A stretch of DNA of 64,000 nucleotides from JAAYXS01 sp043820985 (lineage in GTDB: Bacteria; Planctomycetota; Phycisphaerae; UBA1845; Fen-1342). Each line of letters begins with the position of its first letter. Positions within the stretch are counted from its first letter, which is position 1. The position numbers were made by a program, and so were the translations under genes. The notes beneath the pieces were generated by a model. That model had not been told where the DNA came from. It saw only the letters and a list, made by a program, of their open reading frames with translations, and did not search any database. Below are positions 16,930 through 25,723 of the stretch, piece after piece. The stretch is from contig JBDRDH010000213.1 in assembly GCA_043820985.1 (NCBI GenBank), positions 11,282 to 75,281 of the forward strand, given 5' to 3'.

Positions 16930-17734
16930 GATCAGACTCCACAGTATTGACTTCATTAGTACCCCAGCGCGCATCATCCCTGGTCGATGTTCGGCCCTAC
17001 TGAGTAATGGTCGCCGAACAATCCCGTGCAATCCGTGGCCAGCTCTGTTGGCATCCTGCCAGCCATATTCATTACCGCGCCAAGCTCCAGCTAGCGCGGA
17101 GAGTATTCGTTGACGGCCGCGGGCGCATAGGCTCCCCAGCTTCAGCCCGCGACCGTCGTATATCCTTTTTGTAGTGGGGTTTGGGATAAGTTGAATGATG
17201 CAATAATCCGCCGCGAATAACAGGATAGCGGCGATTTTCGCTGCTTGGCCGCGCTTGCCTCGTCGGTAGGATTAATATGAGGCTTTAGGATGCAGGCTCA
17301 CGGCCAGGCTTCCGCGGCCGATATCTGGTTCGGCCTTCACTATAACAATTGTTCAAGATCCCTGTGTTGTCAAATCTACTCGCTATTTTTTCTGACGCCC
17401 TGGCGTCAATCTGTATTCAATCACAAGGGATTGATTAATTCTGGCTGATTCTCGTCAGTCATAACGCCTGTCGTTACTTGCCATTACTGTGATACACACG
17501 GCACTGCCCGCGGGTGCACGAGCGAAAGCCGGTCTGGCGTTTTTACAAAAGTGTTACAGGTTCGGGTTGAGATCCCGTGATACTCTTGATGAGAAGCAGT
17601 CATGGGCTATCTGCCGGGAATTTCGACGGACATCGTTGTCCCGTGCATGGCCGACAGACTACTTGTGGCTGGGATGTGGTTCGTTAAGCTGCGCTGAAGT
17701 CGTGAACTTACCAGAATGCCGGAGACAATTAGGA
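16930..17734. other. intergenic region upstream of the two-component genes, with inverted repeats
   Basis: About 800 bases without a convincing gene; the frame open from 17489 runs into the response regulator but does not look like protein. Three short palindromes stand out: AACAATTGTT at 17344-17353, TGACGCC-CT-GGCGTCA at 17393-17408 and TAACG-CCTGT-CGTTA at 17462-17476. They are A/T-richer than the surroundings and could be operators for the divergent promoters here. This is inference; no known consensus matches. Confidence 0.4.
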
Positions 17735-18442
17735 ATGGCACGTCGCAAGATACTGGTGATCGAGGACGACCACGCCATTCGACGCGGGGTGGTCGATGCA
17801 TTGCGGGTCGCCGGTTACGACACGCTGGAAGCCGAACGCGCGGACACTGGTCTCGATCTGGCCCTGCATCGTGAATATGACCTGCTGCTGTTGGATCTGG
17901 TGTTGCCGCGGGGTGATGGCCTGGAAATCCTGCGCATGGTGCGCGCCGCCCGCCCGACCACGCCGGTCATCATCCTGACCGCGCGCGGCGAGGAGCACGA
18001 TCGACTGGCGGGCTTTCAACTTGGCGCGGATGATTACGTGATCAAACCCTTCAGTGTGAAGGAACTGCTTGCCCGAGTAACGGCCGTTTTGCGCCGTTCG
18101 CCGGAGCGCCCGCTGGACATGCCGGAAGTCAGCTTCGCTGGAGGGGTGGCGAACCTAAGCAGTGGCGAAATAAGTTTCGATGACGGCGAACAAACCACAT
18201 TATCCGAGCGTGAAGGGGAATTGCTGCGGTATCTGGCGGTCAACTCCGGCCGGGCCGTATCACGCGATGAGATCCTCTCGCGCGTGTGGCGCGTGGATCC
18301 GCAAGGCATTGAGACGCGCACCATTGACATGCATGTAGCCCGCCTGCGCGAGAAACTACGCGATCACTCCGGCCAGCCGCGCATTGTCGTGACCGTTCGT
18401 GGCAAGGGCTATCGTTTCCTCGGCGCCGAGGATGGATCATGA
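17735..18442 (+). CDS. OmpR-family response regulator
   Basis: 235 residues: receiver domain (about 4-120) and winged-helix DNA-binding domain (about 135-232). Phospho-acceptor Asp54 (LLLLDLVLP), acidic pocket Glu10-Asp11-Asp12, Thr82 (ILTARG) and Lys104 (VIKPFS) are all present. The output domain has the usual LSEREGELLRYL, SRDEILSRVW, TIDMHVARLREKL and VTVRGKGYRF. The ATG at 17735 was chosen because it opens directly into the first receiver strand with GGAG upstream. It overlaps the histidine kinase gene by four bases (ATGA), so the two form a cognate pair. The regulated genes are unknown; the inverted repeats upstream are possible autoregulatory sites. Confidence 0.92.
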   Translation: MARRKILVIEDDHAIRRGVVDALRVAGYDTLEAERADTGLDLALHREYDLLLLDLVLPRGDGLEILRMVRAARPTTPVIILTARGEEHDRLAGFQLGADDYVIKPFSVKELLARVTAVLRRSPERPLDMPEVSFAGGVANLSSGEISFDDGEQTTLSEREGELLRYLAVNSGRAVSRDEILSRVWRVDPQGIETRTIDMHVARLREKLRDHSGQPRIVVTVRGKGYRFLGAEDGS

Positions 18443-20232
18443 CTCGTCCCTGGCGCATCTGGATCACCTTCCTGGCCTGTCTGACTGTCCTGCTGGGGGT
18501 CATGGCCTGGCAAAGTTATACCGTGGTGCGTTTGGAACGTGATGCGGCCGCGGCCCGGCGCCAGGCCGAGATCGAGGAACCGGTGCGCCTGGCCCTGTGG
18601 CGCATGGAATCGTCTTTGGCGGCCCTGATCGCGCGTGAACGGGCGCGGCCCTATTTTGCCTACAGTTCGTTTTACCCCGCCGAACGGGCTTATACGCGCA
18701 TGTTTCGTGAGGTCGAGTATGGCGAGATACTCGTGCCCTCACCATTACTGACACAGGTGTCACCGTATATCAGCCTGCATTTTCAGATATCCGCTGATGG
18801 GCACTGGTCGTCGCCCCAGGTTCCCACAGGGACCATGCGGGATCTGGCCGCGCCGCAATACACGTCGCTGGAATCCATCGATCGCGCCGTAGCGCGCCTT
18901 GACGAGTTGAGTCGCCTGATCGACCACGCGCGACTGGCGACACAATTACCATTGGAGCGTGTCGAGCCGATCAGCGTGGTGCGTGCTCCCATTGTGCCGG
19001 CTCAACAGGGACAGCTTCGAAGCCAGCAGGTTGAAGAGTCATTCCAGCAGCAGGTTATGCGGAACACCATGGAAGACCAGGCCCGTAGCCGGGCGGTCCA
19101 GCAACTTGACGAGCTGGATGGCAACATCTGGAATGAGCGCGCCTGGTCATTGGCGGTAACCAGTGGCATGTTACATCCCATCTGGTGTGAGCAGACGCTC
19201 CTATTGGCCCGGCGGGTTTCCGTTGATGGGTGGGAATACATCCAAGGCTGTCAACTTGACTGGCCGGCTCTGGATAGCTGGCTATGTGGCCAGATCAGCG
19301 ATTTGTTCCCGCAGGCCCGTCTCGAACCAGTTAGCACGGGTGGGGCTGATTATGAAGCCCGTGTATTGGCGGCCTTACCGGTACGCTTGATCCCAGGTGA
19401 GCCGGCGCTGTCCAGCGTCCCGTTGGATTCTCCGCTGCGCCTATCACTGGTCGTGGCCTGGGGATGTGTGCTGCTGTCCGCTGTTGCCGTGGCGGTATTG
19501 TTGATCGGGACGGTATCCTTGAGCGAACGCCGGGGGGCGTTTGTTTCCGCCGTCACGCACGAGCTGCGCACCCCGCTGACGACCTTCAAGCTCTACACCG
19601 AGATGTTAGCGGAAGGGATGGTGACCGACGAGCACAAACGCCGGGAATACCTGGATACCTTGCAGGCCGAGGCCAATCGGCTCAGCCACCTGGTGGAAAA
19701 CGTGCTGGCTTATGCCCGTCTCGAACGCGGTCGGGCGGGCGGTCAGTTAGGTGCGATCGGGCTAAGTGACTTGTTGGCGCGGGTCAGCGGTCGCCTGGCC
19801 GAGCGCGCTGACCAGGCCCGCATGCAACTGGTGGTCGCGGACGCTAGTACAGTGGCGGAATCAGTCACGGTTCGTACCGACGTCTCCGTGGTCGAGCAGA
19901 TTCTGCTGAACCTGGTGGACAATGCCTGCAAGTACGCCGCCGACGCGGATCAGAAGCTGATTCACGTGTCGGCGGATGTAAGTGGACAATCTGGCGTGAT
20001 CCGGATTCGCGATCATGGTCCGGGTATCTCGGCTAATGAAGCTCGGCGACTTTTCCAGCCGTTTCGCAAGTCTGCCCGCCAGGCCGCCAACTCGGCGCCG
20101 GGTATCGGCCTGGGGCTGGCGCTCAGTCGCCGCCTGGCCCGCGCGCTAGGTGGTGATCTGCGCCTGGTGGATACGGATGAAAGTGGTGCCTGCCTGGAAC
20201 TGACCCTTCCACGTATCCCGCCGGCTCAATAG
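18439..20232 (+). CDS. membrane sensor histidine kinase
   Basis: 597 residues. Transmembrane helix 1 is at about 8-26, a long extracytoplasmic sensor region follows (27-330, no recognised fold), and helix 2 is at about 333-358 (LVVAWGCVLLSAVAVAVLLIG). The HisKA box FVSAVTHELRTPLTTFK has the phospho-accepting His near residue 374. The ATPase domain has N box NLVDNACKYA, G1 RDHGPGIS, F box LFQPF and G2 GIGLGLALSRRL. A HAMP domain is not obvious between helix 2 and the H box. The start codon lies within the stop of the response regulator gene. The sensor region contains a Gln-rich stretch (LRSQQVEESFQQQVM), perhaps a helical segment; the signal sensed cannot be inferred. Confidence 0.9.
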   Translation: MTRPWRIWITFLACLTVLLGVMAWQSYTVVRLERDAAAARRQAEIEEPVRLALWRMESSLAALIARERARPYFAYSSFYPAERAYTRMFREVEYGEILVPSPLLTQVSPYISLHFQISADGHWSSPQVPTGTMRDLAAPQYTSLESIDRAVARLDELSRLIDHARLATQLPLERVEPISVVRAPIVPAQQGQLRSQQVEESFQQQVMRNTMEDQARSRAVQQLDELDGNIWNERAWSLAVTSGMLHPIWCEQTLLLARRVSVDGWEYIQGCQLDWPALDSWLCGQISDLFPQARLEPVSTGGADYEARVLAALPVRLIPGEPALSSVPLDSPLRLSLVVAWGCVLLSAVAVAVLLIGTVSLSERRGAFVSAVTHELRTPLTTFKLYTEMLAEGMVTDEHKRREYLDTLQAEANRLSHLVENVLAYARLERGRAGGQLGAIGLSDLLARVSGRLAERADQARMQLVVADASTVAESVTVRTDVSVVEQILLNLVDNACKYAADADQKLIHVSADVSGQSGVIRIRDHGPGISANEARRLFQPFRKSARQAANSAPGIGLGLALSRRLARALGGDLRLVDTDESGACLELTLPRIPPAQ

Positions 20233-20258
20233 TGCCCCCTCTGAAACCGCTCAAATAT

Positions 20259-20942
20259 TCACCTGGAAGCGGAGTGTTGTTGCAGCTCAATGATCCACTT
20301 GGGGGTTTCCTGCTTGTACGCGCGAATGTGGCGCTTGCGGCTGAAATAGTACCAGGCCGTGCCACCTTGAAACAGGATGCTACCTACAATCAGCCCGCCG
20401 TATACTGCTAGTGTAATTACCCTCTCCAGGCTCTTGATTGACCCGACCATCTGCAAAGCCTGGGCACTCGCCCCCAAGGCCTCGTCTAATGAGCTTGGGC
20501 TGGTGAATGAGGTATAAATGCACCAACTCGCGTAGATGACCAAGACGCCGCACAAGCCAAGCTGGTTCCAACCGAGGCGATATGTCCCACGTTCGTCGTA
20601 TCGGCGTAGCAATCTGGCTCCGGCAAACTCGTTGTAAGCCACGACGGCCAGGGCCACGCCGATAACCAGCGACGTCAGGCTGAACAGTCCGATCAGTAGA
20701 CTGAGGGCGGCGAAGATTGCCAAGGACCAGGCATTGAACAGCGCCACGTTAATTGCCCGGCGAATCTTCTTGGACCTGCCGCGGGCCAGCTCGAGTTCAC
20801 GCAGGTGTGCGGCGGAAAGCGGGCCAGCGGCGGCTGCTGGTTGTTCTGGTGCGAGCGGGCGTGCCGTGGTGGATGCTGGTGCCCCGCGCGCCTCTGTCAC
20901 AGAGGTATGTAATTGTGCTGTTTCTGTGTTGTTCTGGTTCAC
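20259..20942 (-). CDS. membrane protein of unknown function, four predicted helices
   Basis: 227 residues starting at a GTG. A polar, Ala/Pro-rich N-terminus (to about residue 60) is followed by paired hydrophobic helices (ALFNAWSLAIFAALSLLIGLF; LVIGVALAVVAYNEFAG), then GLCGVLVIYASWCIYTSF and VYGGLIVGSILFQGGTAWYYF, and ends in a basic and aromatic tail. The topology suggests a small integral membrane protein; no catalytic residues or family motif are evident. It is convergent with the histidine kinase gene, with 26 bases between stops. Confidence 0.6.
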   Translation of the reverse strand: MNQNNTETAQLHTSVTEARGAPASTTARPLAPEQPAAAAGPLSAAHLRELELARGRSKKIRRAINVALFNAWSLAIFAALSLLIGLFSLTSLVIGVALAVVAYNEFAGARLLRRYDERGTYRLGWNQLGLCGVLVIYASWCIYTSFTSPSSLDEALGASAQALQMVGSIKSLERVITLAVYGGLIVGSILFQGGTAWYYFSRKRHIRAYKQETPKWIIELQQHSASR

Positions 20943-21068
20943 TATCGTGCTATCGGCTAAGTAAGTGTACCGGATTCGAAGTAGGTGGAATTCTACGAGT
21001 TAGATCAGATTCAATAAAGGTTGGATACCTGGTGAAAGCGATCCTCTCGGCGAGCCTCTGGTACGATC

Positions 21069-21089
21069 GCACCGGCAAGATGCCGGTGC
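21069..21089. repeat. hairpin downstream of gatD
   Basis: Perfect stem GCACCGGCA / TGCCGGTGC with loop AGA. Its body (CCGGCAAGATGCCGGT) resembles the CCGGCAGGATGTCGGT elements near thyX and uppP. There is no T-tract, so I treat it as a member of the dispersed hairpin class; it could still act in transcript 3'-end formation. Confidence 0.55.
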
Positions 21090-21110
21090 CACATTTGGTA
21101 TCGATTCGAG

Positions 21111-22496
21111 CTATCGCCGAATCGTGCGCAGGAACTCCTGCACTTCCGGGATTGCGCCCTGGAAGATCAGGTAGCCGTTGTATGGCTCGCGGTCGGGTGT
21201 CTCGTCGACTACCGGGGTTAACATGATCCGCTTGACCTCCTCCGGATCGTCGGACTGGCCCAGCGCCCAGCAGAGCTTGACGTACGCCACTTCGGGCAGC
21301 ATGTTCGCCGCTGGCACGATACCCGCTTCCATTAACTCGCGGCCGGTCTCGTATACATACATCTGCACATAACCCCACAGCGTCTGCACGGTCATGTAGA
21401 TGTGTACGCCTTTCTTGTGCGCCCGCCGGATCGCGGGGTAAAGTGGCTTGTTGACGTGGCCCAGGCCGGTGCCGGCGATCACGATGCCGCGATAACCCAG
21501 GTCGACCATAGCGTCGACGATGTCCGGGAGCATATTGGGATAATAGTAGAGAATCGTGACCTTCTCCTCGAAGGCCGTGTTGATCCTGACCTGCCGGCTG
21601 GGATCGCGTCGCCGGTAATCATCACGTAAGTGTGTAATCCCTTTGGGACTGACCATCGCCAGCGGCACGTCGCCGATGGTGCGGAAGGTCGAGCGATAGC
21701 TGGAGTGCATCTTGCGCACGCGCGTCCCGCGGTGCAGCAGGCAGTACTCGTCCGAAGTCGGGCCGAACATGCACACCTGCACCTCGGCGATATCACCCTC
21801 GGCGGCGGCCTTGACCGCGTTTATAAGGTTAATCGCGGCGTCCGATGAGGGCCGATCGCTCGAACGCTGCGAGCCGACCATGACGATCGGGACGGGTGAG
21901 TCCTGCACCATGAACGATAGGATCGCCGCCGTGTGGTGCATGGTGTCCGTGCCATGACCGATCATGATCCCGTCCACGCCGTTGCGGATCTCCTCGCCGA
22001 TGCGCTCGGCCAGCCTGACGTACTGCTCGGGCCCCATGTTCTCACTGAACACGCCGTAGAGTTTCTCGGTGGTCAGGTTGCAGATGTCAGCCAGTTCGGG
22101 GACCGAGCCGTACAGTTCGCCTGGGCTGAATGCGGGAATGACCGCGCCGGTGCGGTAATCGAGCCGGCTGGCGATCGTCCCGCCGGTGCCAAACAGTATG
22201 ACGTTCGGCTTTTTCGGGTCGTACGGGAACTCCTTCTCCGGAATCTTGTAATGGGCCTCGCGGCGACCGTGCTCGGTGATCTTTGTGATCGTATCGGCGG
22301 TCACGCCGATGTTATATCCACTGGCCAGTTTCAGCACGAGATGATACTCATCAGCGGTTTCCGAGCGTGGGAGAATCAGACCTTCAAAGCGGCCGTTGGT
22401 TGATTCAATCGTGACATCGCTCCAGACGCCCACGCCATGTTGCCGCAATACACTGGCGCCGATGCCGCGGTATCCTTTGAGGGCGTCATTACTCAT
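21111..22496 (-). CDS. gatD: archaeal-type glutamyl-tRNA(Gln) amidotransferase subunit D
   Basis: 461 residues. GatD is the asparaginase-like glutaminase of the GatDE complex: it frees ammonia from glutamine, and GatE uses it to turn Glu-tRNA(Gln) into Gln-tRNA(Gln). An N-terminal SH3/Tudor-like domain (about 15-80) is followed by AnsA-type catalytic motifs: FGTGGTIAS with Thr107, GHGTDTMHHTA with Thr183 and Asp184, and a Lys at RVRKMHSS (Lys262). The extra N-terminal domain and the length separate it from plain L-asparaginases (about 330 residues). It overlaps gatE by four bases, and GatE is its only known partner. GatDE is classically regarded as confined to Archaea; see findings. Confidence 0.93.
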   Translation of the reverse strand: MSNDALKGYRGIGASVLRQHGVGVWSDVTIESTNGRFEGLILPRSETADEYHLVLKLASGYNIGVTADTITKITEHGRREAHYKIPEKEFPYDPKKPNVILFGTGGTIASRLDYRTGAVIPAFSPGELYGSVPELADICNLTTEKLYGVFSENMGPEQYVRLAERIGEEIRNGVDGIMIGHGTDTMHHTAAILSFMVQDSPVPIVMVGSQRSSDRPSSDAAINLINAVKAAAEGDIAEVQVCMFGPTSDEYCLLHRGTRVRKMHSSYRSTFRTIGDVPLAMVSPKGITHLRDDYRRRDPSRQVRINTAFEEKVTILYYYPNMLPDIVDAMVDLGYRGIVIAGTGLGHVNKPLYPAIRRAHKKGVHIYMTVQTLWGYVQMYVYETGRELMEAGIVPAANMLPEVAYVKLCWALGQSDDPEEVKRIMLTPVVDETPDREPYNGYLIFQGAIPEVQEFLRTIRR

Positions 22497-24475
22497 GGCC
22501 GCGCCTCCTCGACCCGGGGCTGACTGGATTCCAGATTCAATTCCTCGGCGAGCAACTGAGCCATGCGTCGGCCGGCCATGCGGCCCACAAATTTGGACGT
22601 CAACTCACTCAACAGGTAGCCGTACTTCTTTTTGACGCTGACAAGCTGGGAAACATCTGGTTTTTCGAGCAGAGTGGCGCAGTGTGCGCGAATTTCAGAG
22701 TCAGTGGCGGGCTGTATCCGCATTTGTTCGAGTGCCGCCGTCACGCGGGTGCCCGGCGGGTTCGCGGTCGGCTGCTGTTTCAAGATGTAGTTCAGTACGG
22801 CGAGGATGCCTTCTCGGGCCAGCCGGCCGGCTGCGAAGTGCTCGAACACCTCGCCGATCTCGTCGTCGGTCAGTTCATCGGGATTGAGGCCCGCGCGTCG
22901 CAGGGCCTTGAATCGTTGTATCAATGTCACGGCGGCCAGGGTGGGATTAATGCCAAGTTCATCGACCAGCCGGTCAAACAACTGGTTTCGGCGGCCGACT
23001 AATAACGGCAGGATGGTGTCTTCCGGAATGCCCAGTTCGCGATAACGGGCTTCACGATCCCAGACGTAGCCGGGCAGGTTGGCCCGGATTTCCGCGATGC
23101 GTTCGGTGGTAATTGCCAGAGGGGGCAGATCGGTATCCGGGTACATGCGTTCGGCGCCCGGCAGCACCCGTTCGAAGCCCGTGGTTCCGTCTTTCAAGGC
23201 TTGACGGGTGTCATTGGGGATGCCCTCTGTGGCCTCACGGGCGCGCAGGGCAATTTCCTCGCAGGCCGTGTGAGTGTCCTTCTCGTCGCCCCAGACCAGG
23301 ACCAGCGCATCGTTGTGATCGGACCTGGTCTTTTTCCGCAGGGCTTTCCAGTCGCGGGCCGCCAGCGCCTCGGCGGCGGTGTCGGAATAGACCATGTTCG
23401 GGAGCCGCGTCAGACAGGCGACCACGCGGACACGGTCCGAGAACTCCCGGGCGAACGTAGTGTGTTCCTGCGTGTCACAGTTCAGAATACCGGCGAAGCC
23501 CTTGAGAACCACGCACTTGACGCACTGGCCGCTAGTCAGCGCCGCGTGCACCGGCTCGTACTGCGCCTTGGCGACCACCCGAGTCACATCGTGCGTGCTG
23601 TACACGAACGTCTCGGGAGTCACGCCGCGCTTCTTCAGCTCAGCGCGAATCTGGAGTAGCGACCACTGCCGGCGGGCCTCGCTGTACACCAGCCGCGGGA
23701 TGCGCCAGATTTGTGGCACGCCCTTGATCTCGACCCGCGTGCCACCCTGGATGCTGACATTGACATCTTCGCGGGCGGCGCCGTAGCCGGTGCGTACCTT
23801 GCCGGTGCTGCGACACAGTTTTCTGATGATTTGGCAGACGTCGGCGGCCTCGGTCGGCGTGCGCATGTCCGGCTCGGTGACGACCTCGATCAGCGGTATT
23901 CCCAGCCGGTCGGTCAGGTACACGCGCTCGTGGCCGATGTCCGAAACTTCGCGGCAGGCGTCCTCCTCGATGGAGAGTTGCCGAATGCCGATTTTGCGGT
24001 CGCCGTGAGGCAGCCAGCCGGTGACGCCCACGATGCCGGTGCGTTGAAATCCGGTGGGAATCGAGCCATCGAGGTATTGTTTGCGGGCGATGTGTAGTTC
24101 GCCAACGATGTTCAGTCGCAGCAGTAGCGCGATTTCGAGCGTGATGTCGAGGGCTTCATCGTCGATGAAGAACGGCGGCGTGTCGTCAAATTCATAGGTG
24201 CAGACGGTGCTGTGATGGATGCGGTAGTGGATGTTCTTGCGTGTTTTTTTCTCCATCAGGGCCGTGCCGTCGTACTCGCCCAGCTCGGACAGCGTCGGCC
24301 GCATGTGCCGCAGAATCTCGGCGTCATACTCGTCGCTGTACCGTCCCGCCGGGCAACGGCAGAACAGCTTGGTGCGCGTCAGCAACTGCTGGTGCACTTC
24401 GAGACCGCACTTGAACCCGAGTTCGGCGTAGTCCTCGGGCGTCATCTCCTCGAACGACTTGAATGGTGACGTCAT
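22493..24475 (-). CDS. gatE: archaeal-type glutamyl-tRNA(Gln) amidotransferase subunit E
   Basis: 660 residues, close to archaeal GatE length and much longer than bacterial GatB (about 480). GatE binds Glu-tRNA(Gln), phosphorylates the glutamyl group and amidates it. Features are the GatB/E cradle start LGFKCGLEVHQQL with metal-binding cysteines (LFCRCP), the conserved KQYLDGSIPTGFQRT segment and the RQLSIEEDACRE strand. VRTGYGAAREDVNVSI and RVEIKGVP follow. Next comes an inserted AspRS-like (GAD) domain (about 280-400), which is the GatE hallmark, then YPDTDLPPL and a YqeY-like helical tail. The start at 24475 has GGAGAG upstream; the frame stays open 25 codons further. It overlaps gatD by four bases. 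Confidence 0.94.
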   Translation of the reverse strand: MTSPFKSFEEMTPEDYAELGFKCGLEVHQQLLTRTKLFCRCPAGRYSDEYDAEILRHMRPTLSELGEYDGTALMEKKTRKNIHYRIHHSTVCTYEFDDTPPFFIDDEALDITLEIALLLRLNIVGELHIARKQYLDGSIPTGFQRTGIVGVTGWLPHGDRKIGIRQLSIEEDACREVSDIGHERVYLTDRLGIPLIEVVTEPDMRTPTEAADVCQIIRKLCRSTGKVRTGYGAAREDVNVSIQGGTRVEIKGVPQIWRIPRLVYSEARRQWSLLQIRAELKKRGVTPETFVYSTHDVTRVVAKAQYEPVHAALTSGQCVKCVVLKGFAGILNCDTQEHTTFAREFSDRVRVVACLTRLPNMVYSDTAAEALAARDWKALRKKTRSDHNDALVLVWGDEKDTHTACEEIALRAREATEGIPNDTRQALKDGTTGFERVLPGAERMYPDTDLPPLAITTERIAEIRANLPGYVWDREARYRELGIPEDTILPLLVGRRNQLFDRLVDELGINPTLAAVTLIQRFKALRRAGLNPDELTDDEIGEVFEHFAAGRLAREGILAVLNYILKQQPTANPPGTRVTAALEQMRIQPATDSEIRAHCATLLEKPDVSQLVSVKKKYGYLLSELTSKFVGRMAGRRMAQLLAEELNLESSQPRVEEARP

Positions 24476-24820
24476 ACGTGGCACTCTCCTGCACGTGCGC
24501 CACAAGCAATTCATATTCCAGTCGGCCACCCCCGCCGCCGGCCGGCCCATGGCGCTAATCCTGTATAATACGCGGAGATCATCCCTCTGGCACCGGCCGG
24601 CACCGCGAAAAATGGCGCACGTCAGTAGCGCCGGACCGGGTGGCCCATGGCTTTAGCCGGGGGGACGCAAATCTGGCTGCCGATCTCGTCCGGGACGGAG
24701 CCCGGGCGCTACTTTGGGGGACCGACATCCTGCCGGTCAATCCTCGGCCAGCGGGGCGCCGGCCGCTACATTTTCCGGCCCGATCGTCTTACAATACCAC
24801 TACTATCAAGGAGGTGTTGG
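24476..24820. other. intergenic region between gatE and thyX with a dispersed repeat
   Basis: The divergent promoters for gatED and thyX should lie here. A roughly 60-base repeat at 24681-24738 matches 33503-33562 in reverse complement. The open frame ahead of thyX (from 24647) is repeat sequence, not protein. Confidence 0.55.
24681..24738 (-). repeat. 60-base dispersed palindromic repeat, copy near thyX
   Basis: Read on the minus strand it has GACCGGCAGGATGTCGGTC, then CCCCAAAGTAGCG, a CCCGGG-CTCCGT-CCCGGA hairpin and CGAGATCGG. Against 33503-33562 I count one indel and two substitutions, so the two copies share a recent source. Confidence 0.75.
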
Positions 24821-25591
24821 GTGAAAGTGATTCACCAGCCACATGTATATCTGATCGGTCGCCAGCAACTGGACGCCGCCGCCGTGGAGCGCTTCTTCGA
24901 GGATCATGGGATCACCTGGTCGACGGATACGGCGATCGGAGCCGAGACGCTGTGCGAGATGGCCGGCCGGGTGTGCTATATGTCCTTCGGCCAGGGGCGC
25001 AAGACCAACGCCGAGTACCTCGGCAACATTCTGGAAATGGCGCATGGCTCAGTGCTCGAACACGCCGTCTGGAATGTGATCATCACGGGCGTGTCGCGCA
25101 CTTTCACGCATGAACTGGTGCGGCACCGGGCCGGCTTTGCCTACTCGCAACTGTCGCAGCGTTACGTGGACGAGAGCACGGCGGACTTCATCGAGCCGGA
25201 CTGTATCGCCGGCGATCCGGAACTTCATACAATCTGGCTCGAGAGTATCCAGCAGGCCCATGAGGCTTACGGCCGGCTCGTGGAAGGCTTGGAGCATAAG
25301 TTCCGCGAGGAATCCGATCGAACCTTGCGGCGGAAGCTGGCCCGCCAAGCCGCGCGCAGCGTCCTACCGAATGCGACCGAGACGAAGATCTTCGTATCAG
25401 GCAATGGTCGTGCCTGGCGCCATTTCATCGAGATGCGCGCCAATGAGCACGCCGAGATCGAAATTCGCCGGGTTGCCATCCAGGTCCTGCGACTCCTCCA
25501 GCGGGAAGCGCCAAATCTGTTTGGTGACTATGAAATTGTCGCGTTGCCGGACGGTAGCGAGGTGGCTCGTACGCAGTATCGTAAAGTGTAG
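24821..25591 (+). CDS. thyX: FAD-dependent thymidylate synthase
   Basis: 256 residues. ThyX methylates dUMP to dTMP with methylene-tetrahydrofolate and a flavin. The GTG at 24821 is preceded by a near-perfect AAGGAGGTG. The protein has the family core: GSVLEHAVWNVIITGVSRTFTHELVRHR region (about 77-103), then SQLSQRYV, LPNATETK, FIEMRANEHAEIEIRR and a C-terminal F-x-D. In the ThyX signature RHR-x7-S-x-R, the count here is eight residues between RHR (101-103) and Ser112, one more than in the enzymes I know. The DNA is unambiguous at this place. Presence of ThyX suggests that ThyA may be absent. Confidence 0.93.
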   Translation: MKVIHQPHVYLIGRQQLDAAAVERFFEDHGITWSTDTAIGAETLCEMAGRVCYMSFGQGRKTNAEYLGNILEMAHGSVLEHAVWNVIITGVSRTFTHELVRHRAGFAYSQLSQRYVDESTADFIEPDCIAGDPELHTIWLESIQQAHEAYGRLVEGLEHKFREESDRTLRRKLARQAARSVLPNATETKIFVSGNGRAWRHFIEMRANEHAEIEIRRVAIQVLRLLQREAPNLFGDYEIVALPDGSEVARTQYRKV

Positions 25592-25723
25592 GCCCGGCGT
25601 GATTCCTGGCGCGGGTGCGCCAGTCCGGCCAGCGGTGCCGATAGGATCAGCACTCATGGATGAGCCACGGCTGGGCGGTCAAATTGGCCCGAACTCACTC
25701 ACCATGTGGCAAGGGAGTTGCCA

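Noticed and set aside
17489..17734. 82-residue N-terminal extension of the response regulator
   Set aside because: The receiver domain starts directly at 17735; the upstream residues are unlike any response-regulator leader.
24647..24820. N-terminal extension of ThyX
   Set aside because: The extension is encoded by the dispersed repeat, and the GTG at 24821 has a near-perfect ribosome-binding site.
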